Notes under the pieces: generated by a model | The model's input: only the letters and a program-made list of their open reading frames with translations | The model's database searches: none | What the model was told of the DNA's origin: nothing | Origin: Hyposmocoma kahamanoa | Taxonomy: Eukaryota; Arthropoda; Insecta; Lepidoptera; Cosmopterigidae | DNA: 64,000 nucleotides | NCBI RefSeq assembly: GCF_003589595.1 | Contig: NW_020653200.1 | Location: 2,607,955-2,671,954 of the forward strand | Direction: 5' to 3' | Shown here: piece by piece, positions 1 to 12,010 of the stretch | Layout of the letters: each line of letters opens with the position of its first letter | Position numbering within the stretch: position 1 is the first letter of the stretch | Translations under genes and position numbers: made by a program

Positions 1-1744
1 TTAGACCTGGCGCCCACTGACGGGACGGGACAAGGAATTTTTAAGTGACGAATAGTAAATAAACCTTAAGATTGTGACATTATAGTTGCAATTTTAAAGA
101 TAATGATTATAGCTGCAAAATAAAACTGCGGTATGCCTGGCAGCCTTAGGGATGGTTCTGCAGCCATCGGGATGCCGAGTGCGATTATGCGGGTATGGGG
201 AGCGAGGGGAGGCACGCACGACAAGACTGATCTGAAGACAGACTAGGTATCAGACTAGGTATCCCTCGCTACGGCGCAAGCACGATGTCGACGGAATGCT
301 TAGCCTTGCTTAAGGATGCCGCGCCGTAGCGAGGGATACCTCGACATAATTGCCATCAGTGTGCAAGCGCATGTTGGGATGCCGAAGTGTCCCCCGCCGA
401 GCCATCCAGTCAGTGGGTGCCGGGCATTACAGTGGTTTGACTTTTTTTTTTCTCGTTATGTAGATCACTAGCTACTCATCTCAATTATTAATTTTTCGTT
501 TTTTCATTTCATTTACTGTTTTTAATCACACCAGGCTTAAAGAGTGCATAGAATGATAACTGGTATCTTTGACAAAAACACATAGAAACTAATCCTTAGC
601 AAATGATTAAATTGATATATTTCCGTCGTTTCATAAAATTCATCGGGTTTATCGTGAGACATAAATCAAAATGAAAGATTCAAGAAAATATTATTTAGAT
701 AAGGCATCTATCACATTAAATGCGGTAAAATGAGTTCTCTAAATGTGATATCACAACCTCATGTTCATCCCTTGATAATGATTAAAGAAATATCTGTATT
801 AACCGAATTTATTTCCTGATTACATAGGGCAGGGTCTTCATGGGTAAGTTGTTGGAATTAATAAGAGTGATCACTCCCCTTCGAACGCGTATATGTTGAC
901 AATACCCTATTGGAAACTTGTGTACATTATTATGAAAGAAAATGTAATCAGTGGAGAAAGGTCTCAGTTCACGGCAAAATATCAAAGTTTTGCAATTGTG
1001 AGTTGTTTCTTCGCAAGTTCATAAAGAAAAAGAAAGCAGTAATTGACTAAAAGTTGTAGCGGCAGTGGAAATGTAAATCTGAAGAGATATTACAATTATT
1101 TAAACTACGACTTTAATCTACAGGTTTATTCTCAGTAGTTCCATGTACTCAGTTCCACGTGGAATAATCGTAACCCAAAAGTTCCATATGGTTAGACAAG
1201 AACATTCATAGCAAGTACATGTTTCAAACAAAACACCATCAATGATAGTGTTTTTTTTATTGTTGAATTTTGTCAAGGAGTATCAGTACCATAGTAATGT
1301 GGATTGACATGACAGTCTACATTTATTATGGAGCTAGGTGGGCTTTACTTATCCATAGTAGGGTGAGCCCCTGGCAAAGTCGCTATTAGTTGCACAATAT
1401 ATTTCATCTCGCTGTGACTCAGGGGCCTATCGCTTACTATTTATAATTATTATATTACTATAGGTAAAAGAAAAAAATAAAGTCGAGTTGTTGAAATTAT
1501 TGATGATATTATGTACTTTTCCTTGCGGAAAAGCAAAGTTGTTTAGACCATGCAGCCTAGTCATTTTTATATTTTTTTATTTAGATTTGATTATCTATAT
1601 GAGTAATCTATTGATGTTTTTCTTTACTTTTTTATCTGTTTTTTTTTTTCGTTAAAATTAATTTATCTTCCCCTATTATATGTACAAAAATACTGAATTA
1701 TTAAAGAATATTGAATAATTGTTTTTTTAAATTTTATAATTGTT
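1..1744. other. No gene seen; short inverted repeat near the left edge
   Basis: AT-rich DNA without a supportable exon on either strand. A perfect 21-base inverted repeat (AGGTATCCCTCGCTACGGCGC) occupies 257-277 and 321-341, inside a GC-richer stretch at 120-430 that may be a small mobile element. A short direct duplication (agactaggtat) lies at about 239-260. Confidence 0.4.
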
Positions 1745-1975
1745 TTAGGGGCTCGTTGGTTTCAAGGCCGCCTTATCTTAGGGACAAGGCGATGTCTGAA
1801 AAAACAGCGCTGTCTGCGATAACAACAGTTCCAGGCAGCACAAGCTGAGACACCTCCTTTTGCCCTCTGACATTATGGCGTACCATTTATTGTATGTTTG
1901 TGTTTTGGCTTAACATGTTATTTATTACCACAAGGTGTCATTGTGGCAATAAAAGATTTTTGTATTTGAATATAA
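1745..1975 (+). repeat. Probable 3' end of a degraded LINE/retroposon
   Basis: A block of more balanced base composition (from ggggctcgttgg) in AT-rich DNA ends in a GGCAATAAAAGATTTTTG polyadenylation-like context. This looks like a 5'-truncated retrotransposon 3' UTR. There is no ORF or second copy in the window to confirm it. Confidence 0.35.
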
Positions 1976-2756
1976 AATGAAAATGATAATAGTTTAAAAT
2001 ATGTTTCCTTTTTCTATTTTAATAGACATACTTCTGAATGCAGTGTATATGTGTGCATTTACAAAAATTGACAATTCAAATGAGCCTGTGCTCAGTGGTT
2101 GGACGAATAATGAGCCGATGATGATTCAAAACAAATTCGGCTATTTATTGCATAAGCGTGACCAACATTTAGCCGATAGAATATTTATCGACTGCAATCA
2201 CTAGCTGCTTGCAACCGAGCAACACTTTTGCGCAATGAACTGTCATTTTACTCCATCTTCAAAAAAAAAACAGATAGTATGATATGAAGTGTTTTGTCTT
2301 CACCGCACATCAGTGAAACACAACGTGTGTATGGAACGCCGCATCTAGTACGCTAATATATAGGTATCGTTGAATTTAAAGATTATTATTCCAACGTAAA
2401 TAAATAAAGCTAATATATTATAATTTAATAGATAACAATTCACATTTTAAAAATAAAATGTATTTTATAATTATATGGCGTATCTGTTGAATGTGGAATT
2501 TGTGCGAATATCTGTTTAAAAAAAAGCTAAAGTAAACTTACGTAATTTTAAATTTTGATCATAATTTCGTAATAAAAATAATTTTGCTTTTTATTCCCAA
2601 ATGGGCAATATCGCAGCCAGTTTGCTTTATATGCAGTCGGTAAATATAACCCTAATCTCACTCTTTCGAGAAATTGTTTGGGAATGAATTAATTTTTAAA
2701 CAACGAGGTAAACTAAGTTAGCTTAGCGAAGTTAGTTACTGAATTTAGAAATACAC

Positions 2757-3075
2757 CATTTCTAGCGAACTCCAACAAAAAAGGGAGATTTTGAATTCGA
2801 CAGTATCTTTTTTTGGCGTGTTTGTGTAGTATAATATTACGCGAATGCTCCCACATTTGTGAACCGATTTCGATGTTTCAGATTCTTGTTAGAAAGGGGG
2901 TGCCTCAGTACTGGCCCCTTTAAAATTTGAAGAAAACATTCTACCTAAGAGTCGCAAATTAAAGAGAAACACATCCGGTTTATTGAATTTCACCCACTTG
3001 CCGTTCACAGATTTCAATAACACTTTGCAAATAGATGTATGTATTCCAATGTAAATAAAATATGGTGACATATTA
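2757..3075 (+). repeat. Dispersed repeat E, copy 1
   Basis: Diagnostic pieces shared with three other copies are ctccaacaaaaaagggagattttgaattcgac, gaaccgatttcgatg, ggtgcctcagtactggccccttt and aaatttgaagaaaacatt. The ORF readings across it are accidental. Nature unknown: probably a LINE or Helitron-like fragment common in moth and butterfly genomes. Confidence 0.6.
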
Positions 3076-3430
3076 ATATGAGCGCGTAAAAAGAATTAAG
3101 AAATAATGTTTTTAAAAGTAATGCTCACGTTTTTAAAGTAAAAGTACACGAAAAATAGACCGTAACATGGATATATTAATCAAGTATTTATTGTACCTAG
3201 TCCTATATTTAGCATGAGGTGGGACTTGAAAGGGGTCCCATGAGGGTTGTCGCGTGCTTTGTAGTTTTTTAACCTACAGCTTTGTATAAAACGGCAATAC
3301 ATAATTCACCTCACAATGCAGAGAGGAACAAGAGATGCGCAGGAGAAAGTGCATTTTCGGATATGGGCGAGCGCAAGGGGCGCGAGAGGCGACGCGTGTC
3401 CCGGCGCGTGCAGTACACGATCGCGATTCA

Positions 3431-3595
3431 GGGTCGTATTCTAGAACTCTACTCAATGCTCAAGTCAGGATTGCACTGGAAACACAAGCACTGGAAATAC
3501 GACCCTAATGGAAAGGACTTGTGTATGATTTGCAGTGCTCACTGCAATACTCAAGTCCTGACTTGAGCATTGAGTAGAGTTCTGGAATACGACCC
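3431..3595. mobile_element. 165-bp foldback MITE, copy 1
   Basis: The ends form a long imperfect inverted repeat starting GGGTCGTATTC and running through AGAACTCTACTCAATGCTCAAGTCAGGA. It has the same length and ends as the copy at 47641-47805. The interior contains aaatacgaccctaatgg, which resembles the element's own right end. It codes for nothing plausible. Confidence 0.75.
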
Positions 3596-3889
3596 ATAAG
3601 TGGTGCTCTTGCTAATGCTTTTCAGAGTGCTTACTTCAAAATGCGATGAAATTATTAATTTAGTTATTACTAAAGTCCGGAAACAGAATGTCTTCTTACA
3701 TGGAAGATGCATACTTTTTAATTTAACTTTTAGGGCTTTAATTTTTCGCAAAGATTAATCTTTAGTCCACGAAAGTACGATCGTGCTTTTACGGAAATGC
3801 GATACAAATATTAATTGGTCATTATTAATAACCTTAAACACGGAAATACGATTTCTACTTACATGGAAAATGCACGCACATTACACCGC

Positions 3890-5230
3890 ACGGGATTTAT
3901 TAGGGGTGTCAGGTCTGACAAAGTAATTTTAAATCGTTCTATCCCCCAAGGTAGCGTCCTGTGATGTTTGTTATTTTTAATTTATATCAATGACTTGCCT
4001 AATCAATTTAATATTCCTTGCATTCTCTTCGCCGATGACATTTCGATGATTCTGCCTTGCTCCAATATTACACAACTTCACGAACTTTTGAATTTAAGTT
4101 TGAAATTAATGACAAGCTGGCTTAATGACCATAATCTAGAAGTTAATTTTAACAAAACTAAATTAATGCAGTTTAGACCTTATCAAAAACGCCCTATAAA
4201 TTTAATTTATAAATTTAACAACATCGCGCTTGATTCTGTAAACTTCTTTTGTCTCCTAGGAATAAATATCGTCATAAATTTAAATTGGAAGGATCATGTG
4301 AATAAAGTTGTTGGTAAACTGTCTAGTTTCACATATGCTCTTAACGAGCTCAAAAAATCTACTGACCTTAGGACAGCAACTAGCGCTTACTACGCGTATG
4401 CTTATGCCTGGCTTAGCTATGGCGTTGCATTGTGGGGCAACAACACTGACGCAAAAAAAGTTTTTGCGTTACAGAAGAAATGTATCCGCATACTCGCTAA
4501 TATAGACTCGTTTACACGCTGTCAATCGTATTTCATTAAATATATCTTGACTTTAACATGTATATATATTTTACAAATGTGTCTTATTGTCAAGAATAAT
4601 TTGAATGCATATCCTCTACATTGTCGTTCAGTAAAATTAAGACCCAAGTGCAGACTAGCAACAACAGTTTCAAAATTACAAATGGTCAACTTGGGGCCAT
4701 ATTCGATGTCAATTAAAATTTATAACGCACTCCCTCACTTTTTAAAACTGATAAATAGCGTAAAAATGTTTAAAAATCAACTTAGTAAACATCTGTCTCA
4801 AAAATGCTACTATTCATTGCAAGATTTTTTTAATGACAAGGAAAATTGTTCATAACGTCATAAAAAAGGAATTTTGATATGTTAACTATGTTTATAAAAA
4901 ATATGACATAATTATGTAATTTAATAAAATTTCAAATGTTATGACTATTATTATATAATTCTAGAATAATTTGACGATTAATTTTTTGAAATACGTTAGA
5001 CTTCAATTTGACATTCATTTCCCAATTAATTCATTGACTTTTCAGAAATTATTTGTTTAGATTTAATTATCATTATAATGATATTTTAATTAATGGTAAT
5101 CAAAATGTGTATTTAAAAAATTGACATTGCTACGCCCTTACAGGGTACATGTTTGATACTGTAAACTACTATAAGAACTATTATGTAACAACATGTTTTG
5201 CAATAAACGTTATTATTATTATTATTATCA
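3890..5230 (+). pseudogene. 5'-truncated non-LTR retrotransposon (jockey/CR1-like), reverse transcriptase C-terminal part
   Basis: Reverse-transcriptase similarity begins near 3890 (GVRSDKVILN, then IPQGSVL) and runs to the stop at 4853-4855. The catalytic block is LLFLIYINDLP followed by LFADD (the YADD-type motif with both aspartates), then a thumb and a C-terminal region ending KNQLSKHLSQKCYYSLQDFFND, a tail common in insect LINEs. A TGA at 3962-3964 interrupts the frame where GP normally follows GSVL, and the 5' half of the ORF is missing, so this copy is dead. A 3' UTR follows, ending in AATAAACG plus a (TTA)n tail near 5205-5230, as expected of a retrotransposed copy. The host gene context is intron or intergenic space left of the Imp exons. 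Confidence 0.85.
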
Positions 5231-5434
5231 TTAGCTATGATTCTAGTATTTGCGCAAACATGTGCATACGGTAAATGATTGAAAATGAAATAAAAAATTA
5301 TTGGTTTGCAATATATTTAGCAGGTTTTTAACAGACTGACTCTATTAAATGCTGTGCGCCAACGTCATCGTTTCAGTGGGTTGCCATACATGCGAATGAG
5401 ATTGTAACGTTAATTAGTAAAGATTTTGAAAAGA

Positions 5435-5700
5435 CTTAGAAAAGGAGGTTCTCATTTTGACTGTATTTATTTTGTGTGTGTTACGAGACCACATTTATGA
5501 ACCGATTTTCAAGATTCTTTTTATTTTGTTGGAAAGAGGGTACCTCAGTATTGGCTCCATTTAAATAAGAAGAAAATATTCCACCTCTAAGGGTGGCAAG
5601 CTAGGGGAATAACGTTTCGCGTACTTTCCGGTAACCGATTTCAATAAAACTTGGCAAACAGATATAATTCCACAGACTCTTGAGGTCGTTTTTTTTATGA
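5435..5700 (+). repeat. Dispersed repeat E, copy 2
   Basis: Shares with the other copies aaaaggaggttctcattttgactg, gaaccgattttcaagattctttt, ggtacctcagtattggctccattt and cgcgtactttccggtaaccgatttcaataaaac. It follows the LINE fragment directly. Confidence 0.65.
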
Positions 5701-5818
5701 AAGAGTTATGTGAATACTAATTACGCATGACGGCTTTTTTAAAGCGAAATATGCAATTTTTTTGGTAAAACACCTAATTGCATGCAATGGATTGCCATTT
5801 ACATTTTGTGATGTCAAG

Positions 5819-5878
5819 TTTTGCTTTTAGAAAGTAATGTAGTGCCTATTTGTACTACATTACTTTCTGGAAGCAAAA
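5819..5878. repeat. 25-bp hairpin, 10-base loop
   Basis: The left arm 5819-5843 (ttttgcttttagaaagt...) pairs with 5854-5878 along all 25 positions if two U-G pairs are allowed in the RNA; the loop is gcctatttgt. It is close in size to a small pre-miRNA stem but may be the core of a short foldback element. Confidence 0.65.
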
Positions 5879-6035
5879 TACCTAATATTTTCTTAATTTT
5901 TTTGTAAGCTACATAGTTTTTAGCATCATGTTTTAGACATAATCGTATCAAACTATTAATATATTATTTCATTTAGGTGTCAAAAAACAGTATTACAAAT
6001 AAAAAAGTATCAATTCTAAAAGGTGGGGTTCGTGA

Positions 6036-6232
6036 AAATCCGTCCGAACAGGGGGTCTACTCTCGATCTTACACTTACTTACTCGGACAATACTTGACCA
6101 AATGAAAAGACGCGTGTGATGCGAATGAAGCGTCATACTGGATACTTGTCTTTTAATTTTGTCGAATATTACTTATTTGACAGTAATTGTTTCGGACGGA
6201 TGTCGGAAGGAGATCGAGAGTAGACCCCCTGA
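6036..6232. repeat. Inverted repeat modules in swapped order
   Basis: A 20-base block AGGGGGTCTACTCTCGATCT at about 6050-6070 recurs inverted at about 6211-6230, and a second block TCCGTCCGAA at about 6039 recurs inverted at about 6190. The two blocks are in opposite relative order on the two sides, so this is not a simple hairpin. Confidence 0.55.
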
Positions 6233-6429
6233 TGCGTTGGTTGGTTGGTGCTCACACGGCGATTATTCGATGCACGAATTTTAAATGCAAGGTCAAAAAG
6301 TTTGTAGGTATAGGTAGAAGCTTTAAAGTTTCGTTTCAAAAATTTATTGTTATAAACCAATCAAGTTCTAATGTTTAATCAACTATCTATTTTATTTTCA
6401 TAATATACATAACCAATCAATTGTATGTG

Positions 6430-6620
6430 GCTGGTTCAGAACCGAAAGGGATAGTGGTCTGTCTCGCAGAGGTTCCGTGTGCGAAATCGGGGCAGGGAGA
6501 AGTATTTGTATGGCCTACATTTATTTATCTCGTGAGTTTGGGTGTAATTTGAGGTTGTCTATGTGTCCATGGCACCCGCGATACTGGGTTTACATAAGGC
6601 GCGATGATGAATGTGTGCTT
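6430..6620 (+). repeat. tRNA-derived SINE family 3, partial copy
   Basis: The body (ggcctacatttatttatctcgtgagtttgggtgtaatttgaggttgtctatgtgtccatggcacccgcga) matches the copy at 34440-34665. The tRNA-like head here is decayed. Confidence 0.6.
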
Positions 6621-8026
6621 TATTACTATTATGTTTTATTATATTATGATAAATAGACGACAAGACATTCTGAACATCCTTGTAACAGAAACGAGTTGAC
6701 TTTTCTTACGCATTTAAGGGCGAAGATAAGCAAACAGTAAACAGTAGAATACTAATTAATATAAGAATTCAATACTTTAAAGGAAGCTCGAAAGTACATT
6801 TTCAATTTAAGAAAAACACAATCGGTGTTGTAATGTCGACGGGACATTGGCGCTGAAAATCACTACATAGATGTTTCCGGCAAACCCCGAATCTGTCACC
6901 TTCACCTCAGATTTAATACAATATATTAAATATGTTTAATATTTTAACACAACGAAAATTAAGTAATAAAATATTAGGTGATCATTTATTAGTTATTCAA
7001 ACTAATACATTGTAATAAAAGGGTTCTTGAATACGACTTCATACTAGTAAAAAGTGTACAAGAAGTATGAGGTATCTTAAAGTTTAGCACCAAACACCAG
7101 TAAATATAGGGGAACTACTCAAACAGAAGGAAATCACTATAATACTACAAACGATTTTTATAAAAAGTTATACTAAACGATAATGACGCTTGTTTGTTTA
7201 CTATGTATGACGTCAGAGTAAAATGACATGCCGCCATCTGACTTCATCTAAGAGAGATAAATTATTTATCGAATGCTGTTTGGCGTGATTATTTATAGAA
7301 ATATTATTGAAATATGAATAAAATTCAAATTTCAGCGGCTAATACCTCGCTGCGAACGTTTTAAAAAAGAAAAACACACATCACTGGCTTGGCCATTTCC
7401 AACATGACTGACTCCCCGTCACTATGAATCAGTGTACCTACCTCAAGCTTAGGGGCTATTATTGTCTCGTCACATTTACAGGCAATCATAAATTCCAACA
7501 CCACGCTTTCGTACACTATAGGAAATAAAAAATGTAGATACCCAAGCTGTGCTACGATAAAAAATAAATACGTACAACTACCTAATCGGCTACCTACGTG
7601 CCGTAACTATATTATGCTATATGTGGTGCCTAGGTACCAAACCCAATTATGTATATATACAATTATGTATTGTTGCATTGAAACGAGGTCAATACAATCT
7701 TGGTTCCTTATACTAGGCTTGTTTGAGTGGCATAGTATCTAACCTACATATGTTGTTCAGAGTAGATATTGTGAAATGGGAATGCATTAGCTATAGGCAG
7801 ATACTCCAAGTAGGTGTGCCTAACTGCATAAAAACCTAGGTACTTCATAATTATATTTACCATAGGATATGAGGAGAATATTATCAGCAACTCGATTTTG
7901 GTATGAATTAATAGGTACGTACACAAGACTACACGTCTTGAAAGAGTGACTTGCTCCAGAATGATGAATGTAAATCTTAAGAAAGCGAAAGTGACGTGAA
8001 AATATTTTGAATAACTTATGACTTAC

Positions 8027-8085
8027 CTGTCTTCATAAGTCGGAGAGGCGTCGCCTGAACCTCCTTGAGACACGTCTCCGTCCAT
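8027..8085 (-). CDS. Imp: Candidate alternative first coding exon of Imp (MDGDVSQGG...)
   Basis: An ATG at 8085 in good context (ggaaATGG) opens 19 codons, MDGDVSQGGSGDASPTYED, followed by two bases and a near-perfect donor CAG|GTAAGT whose intron starts at 8026. In the same frame an upstream TAA (about 8144) lies in the presumed 5' UTR, and no good acceptor with a pyrimidine tract precedes the ATG, which fits a first exon. The upstream stretch 8100-8300 is relatively GC-rich. The phase-2 end equals that of 12563-12643 and 10770-10822. Alternatively it could be the first exon of a separate minus-strand gene lying further left. Confidence 0.55.
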
Positions 8086-10739
8086 TTCCAAATAGTTAGC
8101 ACGATTTATATTCGGGACGGGAATTTCGGGCCTCAACGGCGGCGTTTACGGCACGAAAAAATGGCACGCGGATTAGAACCAGTGCGTGCGTGGAGCAAGT
8201 AATGTGCGGAGTGGCTGTATGTATAGTGAACCGCGGCGAGGTAAGGGGAATGTAAGAAGCCGGCCGGCAAAACGTAGCTAAACAAAGGGTCTGTTCGTCT
8301 TATGGTACGATCGCAAGCGGATACGTTCTGCGTTAAAATAAATAGTTGTAAGATTTTAATTATTACTAACACATTTGTATTACTGACTTACTGATGGGTT
8401 GGTTTAATAACCTACCTAGATGGAGAAATCTGAACGGCCGATATACGTTTCGTTGAATGACAACTCATTTTATGATGTTAGATGTGAATAAATTAGCATG
8501 GAAACTTTCATTTGTTTGGGTAACGTAAAACCGCGTATTATTGTCAAAATAGCGTCTTTACAGATAAAGTTATTTTCAGAATTAATTGTAATATGTAGAC
8601 TATACTCTCAATACCTGGAAAGTTACACGTAACTCATCATTTTGTAAGTTGTAATAAAAACTTCCGTGCATATTTTTCTGCTGGTAATCGTACTTAATTA
8701 TTATCACATACGTATACAATTTATAAAAAAAATAGTATGGCGAAAATGGACATTTTCGCCAAAGCTTTGTTTTTTAAAGTTATTTATTTACATCATACTA
8801 CTTGATCAATAGCTGAAATATGATGAGAGCATTTTGTTAAGCACTGGAACCCAGTACCTACATTTGAACAACGGCCTACTTGTTAGCTACAACATACATG
8901 GAATCTGTACATATTATTATGTAAAAAAATATGAAAATCTTCCATTGATTATTCGTGCATTTATATTGAATACAGAACGAAAAAACCACAACACAAAAAT
9001 TCTAAATGTTGTTTTAATAATTTCTGTCAATAATTCTATTAATCCTTGTATTACAACAACTCGACTCAGTTCTCGGAACTGATGTCTATACACTGACCAG
9101 GAATGCATTAGTGCGAGAACAACAAATTTTGATATGATAGTTCTAAAACCTAATCATTTTTAATTTTATATTACTTGTAATTTAATGGTGTGTTATTCGA
9201 TCACAAATATTAAACGCGCATCAACGATATTATATTATTATTGTTTCTGTATTCTAACCAATAATTTCAGGTGAAATGTATTTCATCCCAATGGAAGGGA
9301 AAAGAACCGTAAACTAAAATGAGTGATATTGACGTGAAGAGAGGTTATAAATTTTACAAATAAAAAAAATTAGAAGATGTAACGAACGGCCTCGCGAGAC
9401 TGTTAGCGCCTGCCGGGGATAGCGGTGTGTACTGCGGGGGAGGCGGCGGTGGTGTATTGCATGGCGCGGGTTATGAACGTGGTTGAATACTATAAAGCTA
9501 AGCGTGAGGGTAGAGAAGCAACAGCTGCAGTAATGGAGAATCATCTTAGACCATTAAATAAGGCACAACTTTTAAATACAAGATAAGGGCATAAGGTGGA
9601 AGGTATGGATGCATTCCCCAAAATAATTATTATGGGTGACATAAAAATAAAAAAATTGTCACGCTCTAACTACCTTGGACCAAATTGAGGTCAGACCGTC
9701 CGAGCGACCAATATATCAAGTTTGTAGCAAATCACTTGCTACAAATCAGATATACAACCGATTATACACTTATTTTTTAATAATCTTAATCTGACTTATT
9801 AGACCATAGAAGATGATTATGAGACTGTAGAAGTTCTAAGACTTATACTGACACTGTAGAAGAGTTAAGAAGAGTCTTCGTCTCTCTTGTAAATATTTTT
9901 CTTTATATGGTCCATAAAAAATTTAAAATAAGTCCTGTGCTAGTCAAAAATTAACAGTCTCAGTTAGGTTAGGTAAAAATTTCATGGACGTTTTTGATTG
10001 TAAGACCCAATGTTCATCGGAGAGATTTCATTCTTATCATTGATCCTATCCATTACTAGAATAAAATACAGTGTTACAAATTTTTAGCTGGTTCGGTTCC
10101 CGGCCCAGGTAAACTTTTAAAAAAATGTGTGGATGTCATATTAAGAAATATAAAATAATGTTTACTTTAAGTAAAATTAGCTATCTTAAGCAATTATATA
10201 CTTCCCCTACATGTCACATTGATTATTTTCCACCCTGTATAGGTACTATTATTAGATACCTTCTTCTTCTAACCACGGGTAAAAAAGGGGGGAATAAAAT
10301 CGGTGCACGTAGACATTAAATAATTGATGCCGTTCTATGTCCAGCCCTAATATCACGGACGTACATTACTGAGAAAGACACACAACACATATGACAATGA
10401 CAAACCTTTTTTTTTTAATGTTAGTTAACGTATATGGGTGAATAACACGAACTTAGGATCCGTTGCCATTTCCAAAAAATGTTTACATTTCAGTGAAAAA
10501 TTATTGAAACTTAGTTGTCGTAGCGCAATTAGAATTAAGTGACCCAAACATAAAACTGAACTCCCAACAAGTTTTCTGGTATTTTACAACGACCAACAGA
10601 CGTGACTTTCACCAATATAATTTATCGTTATATATTTGGATTCTTTGGTAGAAAAAAAATGATACATTTAGTTTTCCAAAGAGCATATCTCGTCAAATGG
10701 AATAATACACAACCTACTTCTTGCACCTCCCTGCCACCC

Positions 10740-10880
10740 ATTCTCATTGCCACCCCATTGTCCCCTTACCCCGCGTCGCGTAGCGTAACCACGGCAACGC
10801 CGTTGGGCGCCGCCGCTGCCATCTCGACTCAACCAATGTCCATAGCACGTGGGCCCCGCCCGCAAGCTGTTGCCTAGCTC
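10740..10880 (-). promoter_or_regulatory. GC-rich promoter-like island ahead of the MAAAAPNG exon
   Basis: This short GC- and CpG-rich island stands out in AT-rich surroundings. Read on the minus strand towards the candidate start codon at 10822, it has a GC box (GGGCGGGG, 10854-10861), a palindromic E-box CACGTG (10847-10852) and an inverted CCAAT box (10833-10837). No TATA box is obvious. The arrangement fits a CpG-type internal promoter of the Imp locus. Transcription from here has not been shown. Confidence 0.4.
10770..10822 (-). CDS. Imp: Candidate alternative first coding exon of Imp (MAAAAPNG...)
   Basis: On the minus strand an ATG at 10822 opens 17 codons (MAAAAPNGVAVVTLRDA) plus two bases before a strong GTAAGG donor at 10769-10768. 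An in-frame TGA lies three codons upstream, so this ATG would be the true start. The exon lies in a GC-rich island inside the intron after the third RRM exon. It ends in phase 2, exactly like the exon at 12563-12643 and the candidate at 8027-8085, so all three could splice to one downstream acceptor. The inferred product would be an Imp isoform without the RRM. Assignment to Imp is inference from position, strand and phase; the peptide itself is not recognised. Confidence 0.5.
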
Positions 10881-11789
10881 TATATTTCATATAAATCAGT
10901 GAAAACTTCTTAAGTATCTGTTAAGTTTAACCTACTGCGCTAAAGCTACAGGGACGAGGTACTCCATATGATAAACTATTTGTTATTTTCTCAAGTTACT
11001 ACAAGTTTATAGCAAAAATATGCCATACCTACGGTGGTAGTCTTACTTAATTATTGATTTGAAAAACAATTGGTTCCGCGAAAACTCAAGACGATTAAAT
11101 AATTCAATCGACTGGCGGCGATTGGGTCTTTTCGGGAACTTAAATTTTTTTTTAAACAACGTTCTAAGTAAGTTTTTCTATAAATACAAAATATCAGTAT
11201 AAATGAATTGCATTGTCTGCTTATTAAGTACACCGATATCGGAGAACAATAAGTAAAATGTAGGGTAGGTAGGCATGTAAAGTTCCGATCGACATGACCG
11301 ACACGGAGCAACAAGCACCACGTTCCGATTTAGGCACCCTAAATATTCAACAAGTACAAAATTATTCTCAATATTCTATTCTATCACATAATATGACATA
11401 CGAGTATGCCAAATGTTAACCCAATAGTAAAAAAGAAATATGTGACACACAATAAAAGCGAAGTCAGTTTCATTAGAAGGGTTCTTTACTACCATTTAGG
11501 TTCGGAACTTTTGCAGTACCTATTGTTGGGTGCGGTATGATACCATCAGAAAATTAAAGTATTTTCCATTGACTTACAAAAGTCAATGGTATTTTCTAAA
11601 TTATTTTGAAGTCAGTATTATGTATTCTCAAAAAACAATTTTTATATAACAATGGTATAAAGAGTTTTTTTGGGTTGTGGGTGGTTAGCTAGGGCAATCG
11701 TAAAGTTTCGTGATATGGTTAAGTAGGTAAATAAAGAGTAGTTTAAAGATGGATGTTGGATGAAGAAGTAAGATACGATAATAATCATC

Positions 11790-12010
11790 AGGTCGCCGAT
11801 GGCTGCGCGGCATGCGGCAGGGTCTGGCGGAGCGCACGAGGCAATGGTGCCAATGGTGATTCAATGGCAAAGACAACGCGCCTGCGCTTTAGTCTTCCTA
11901 TCGATTGCCGGAGTCACGTGGACTTTACGTCGCGGGACACGATTAGGTACATTACACGTGGCCCACCCGCCTGTACGTATAAAGGTAAAGTGCTTGGCAA
12001 AAGCAGACAA
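11790..12010. other. GC-rich island with two CACGTG E-boxes in an Imp intron
   Basis: About 220 bases are clearly richer in G, C and CpG than the flanks, with CACGTG at about 11925 and 11955 and a TATAAA-like string near 11980. Short ORFs cross it on both strands but none shows family resemblance or a convincing splice donor. It could be a further internal promoter/enhancer of Imp or a decayed GC-rich mobile element. Confidence 0.25.

Larger units (their letters stand above)
5231..8000. other. No exon seen; repeats and AT-rich DNA
   Basis: Apart from the repeats listed separately, nothing supportable as an exon is seen. If Imp continues leftwards this is intron of that gene. Confidence 0.4.

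Noticed and set aside
3282..3566. 94-residue plus-strand frame
   Set aside because: It runs into the foldback MITE at 3431-3595 and has no family resemblance.
7390..7440. Possible Imp exon on the minus strand (GESVMLEMAKPVM)
   Set aside because: No pyrimidine tract before the acceptor, weak donor and no family match.
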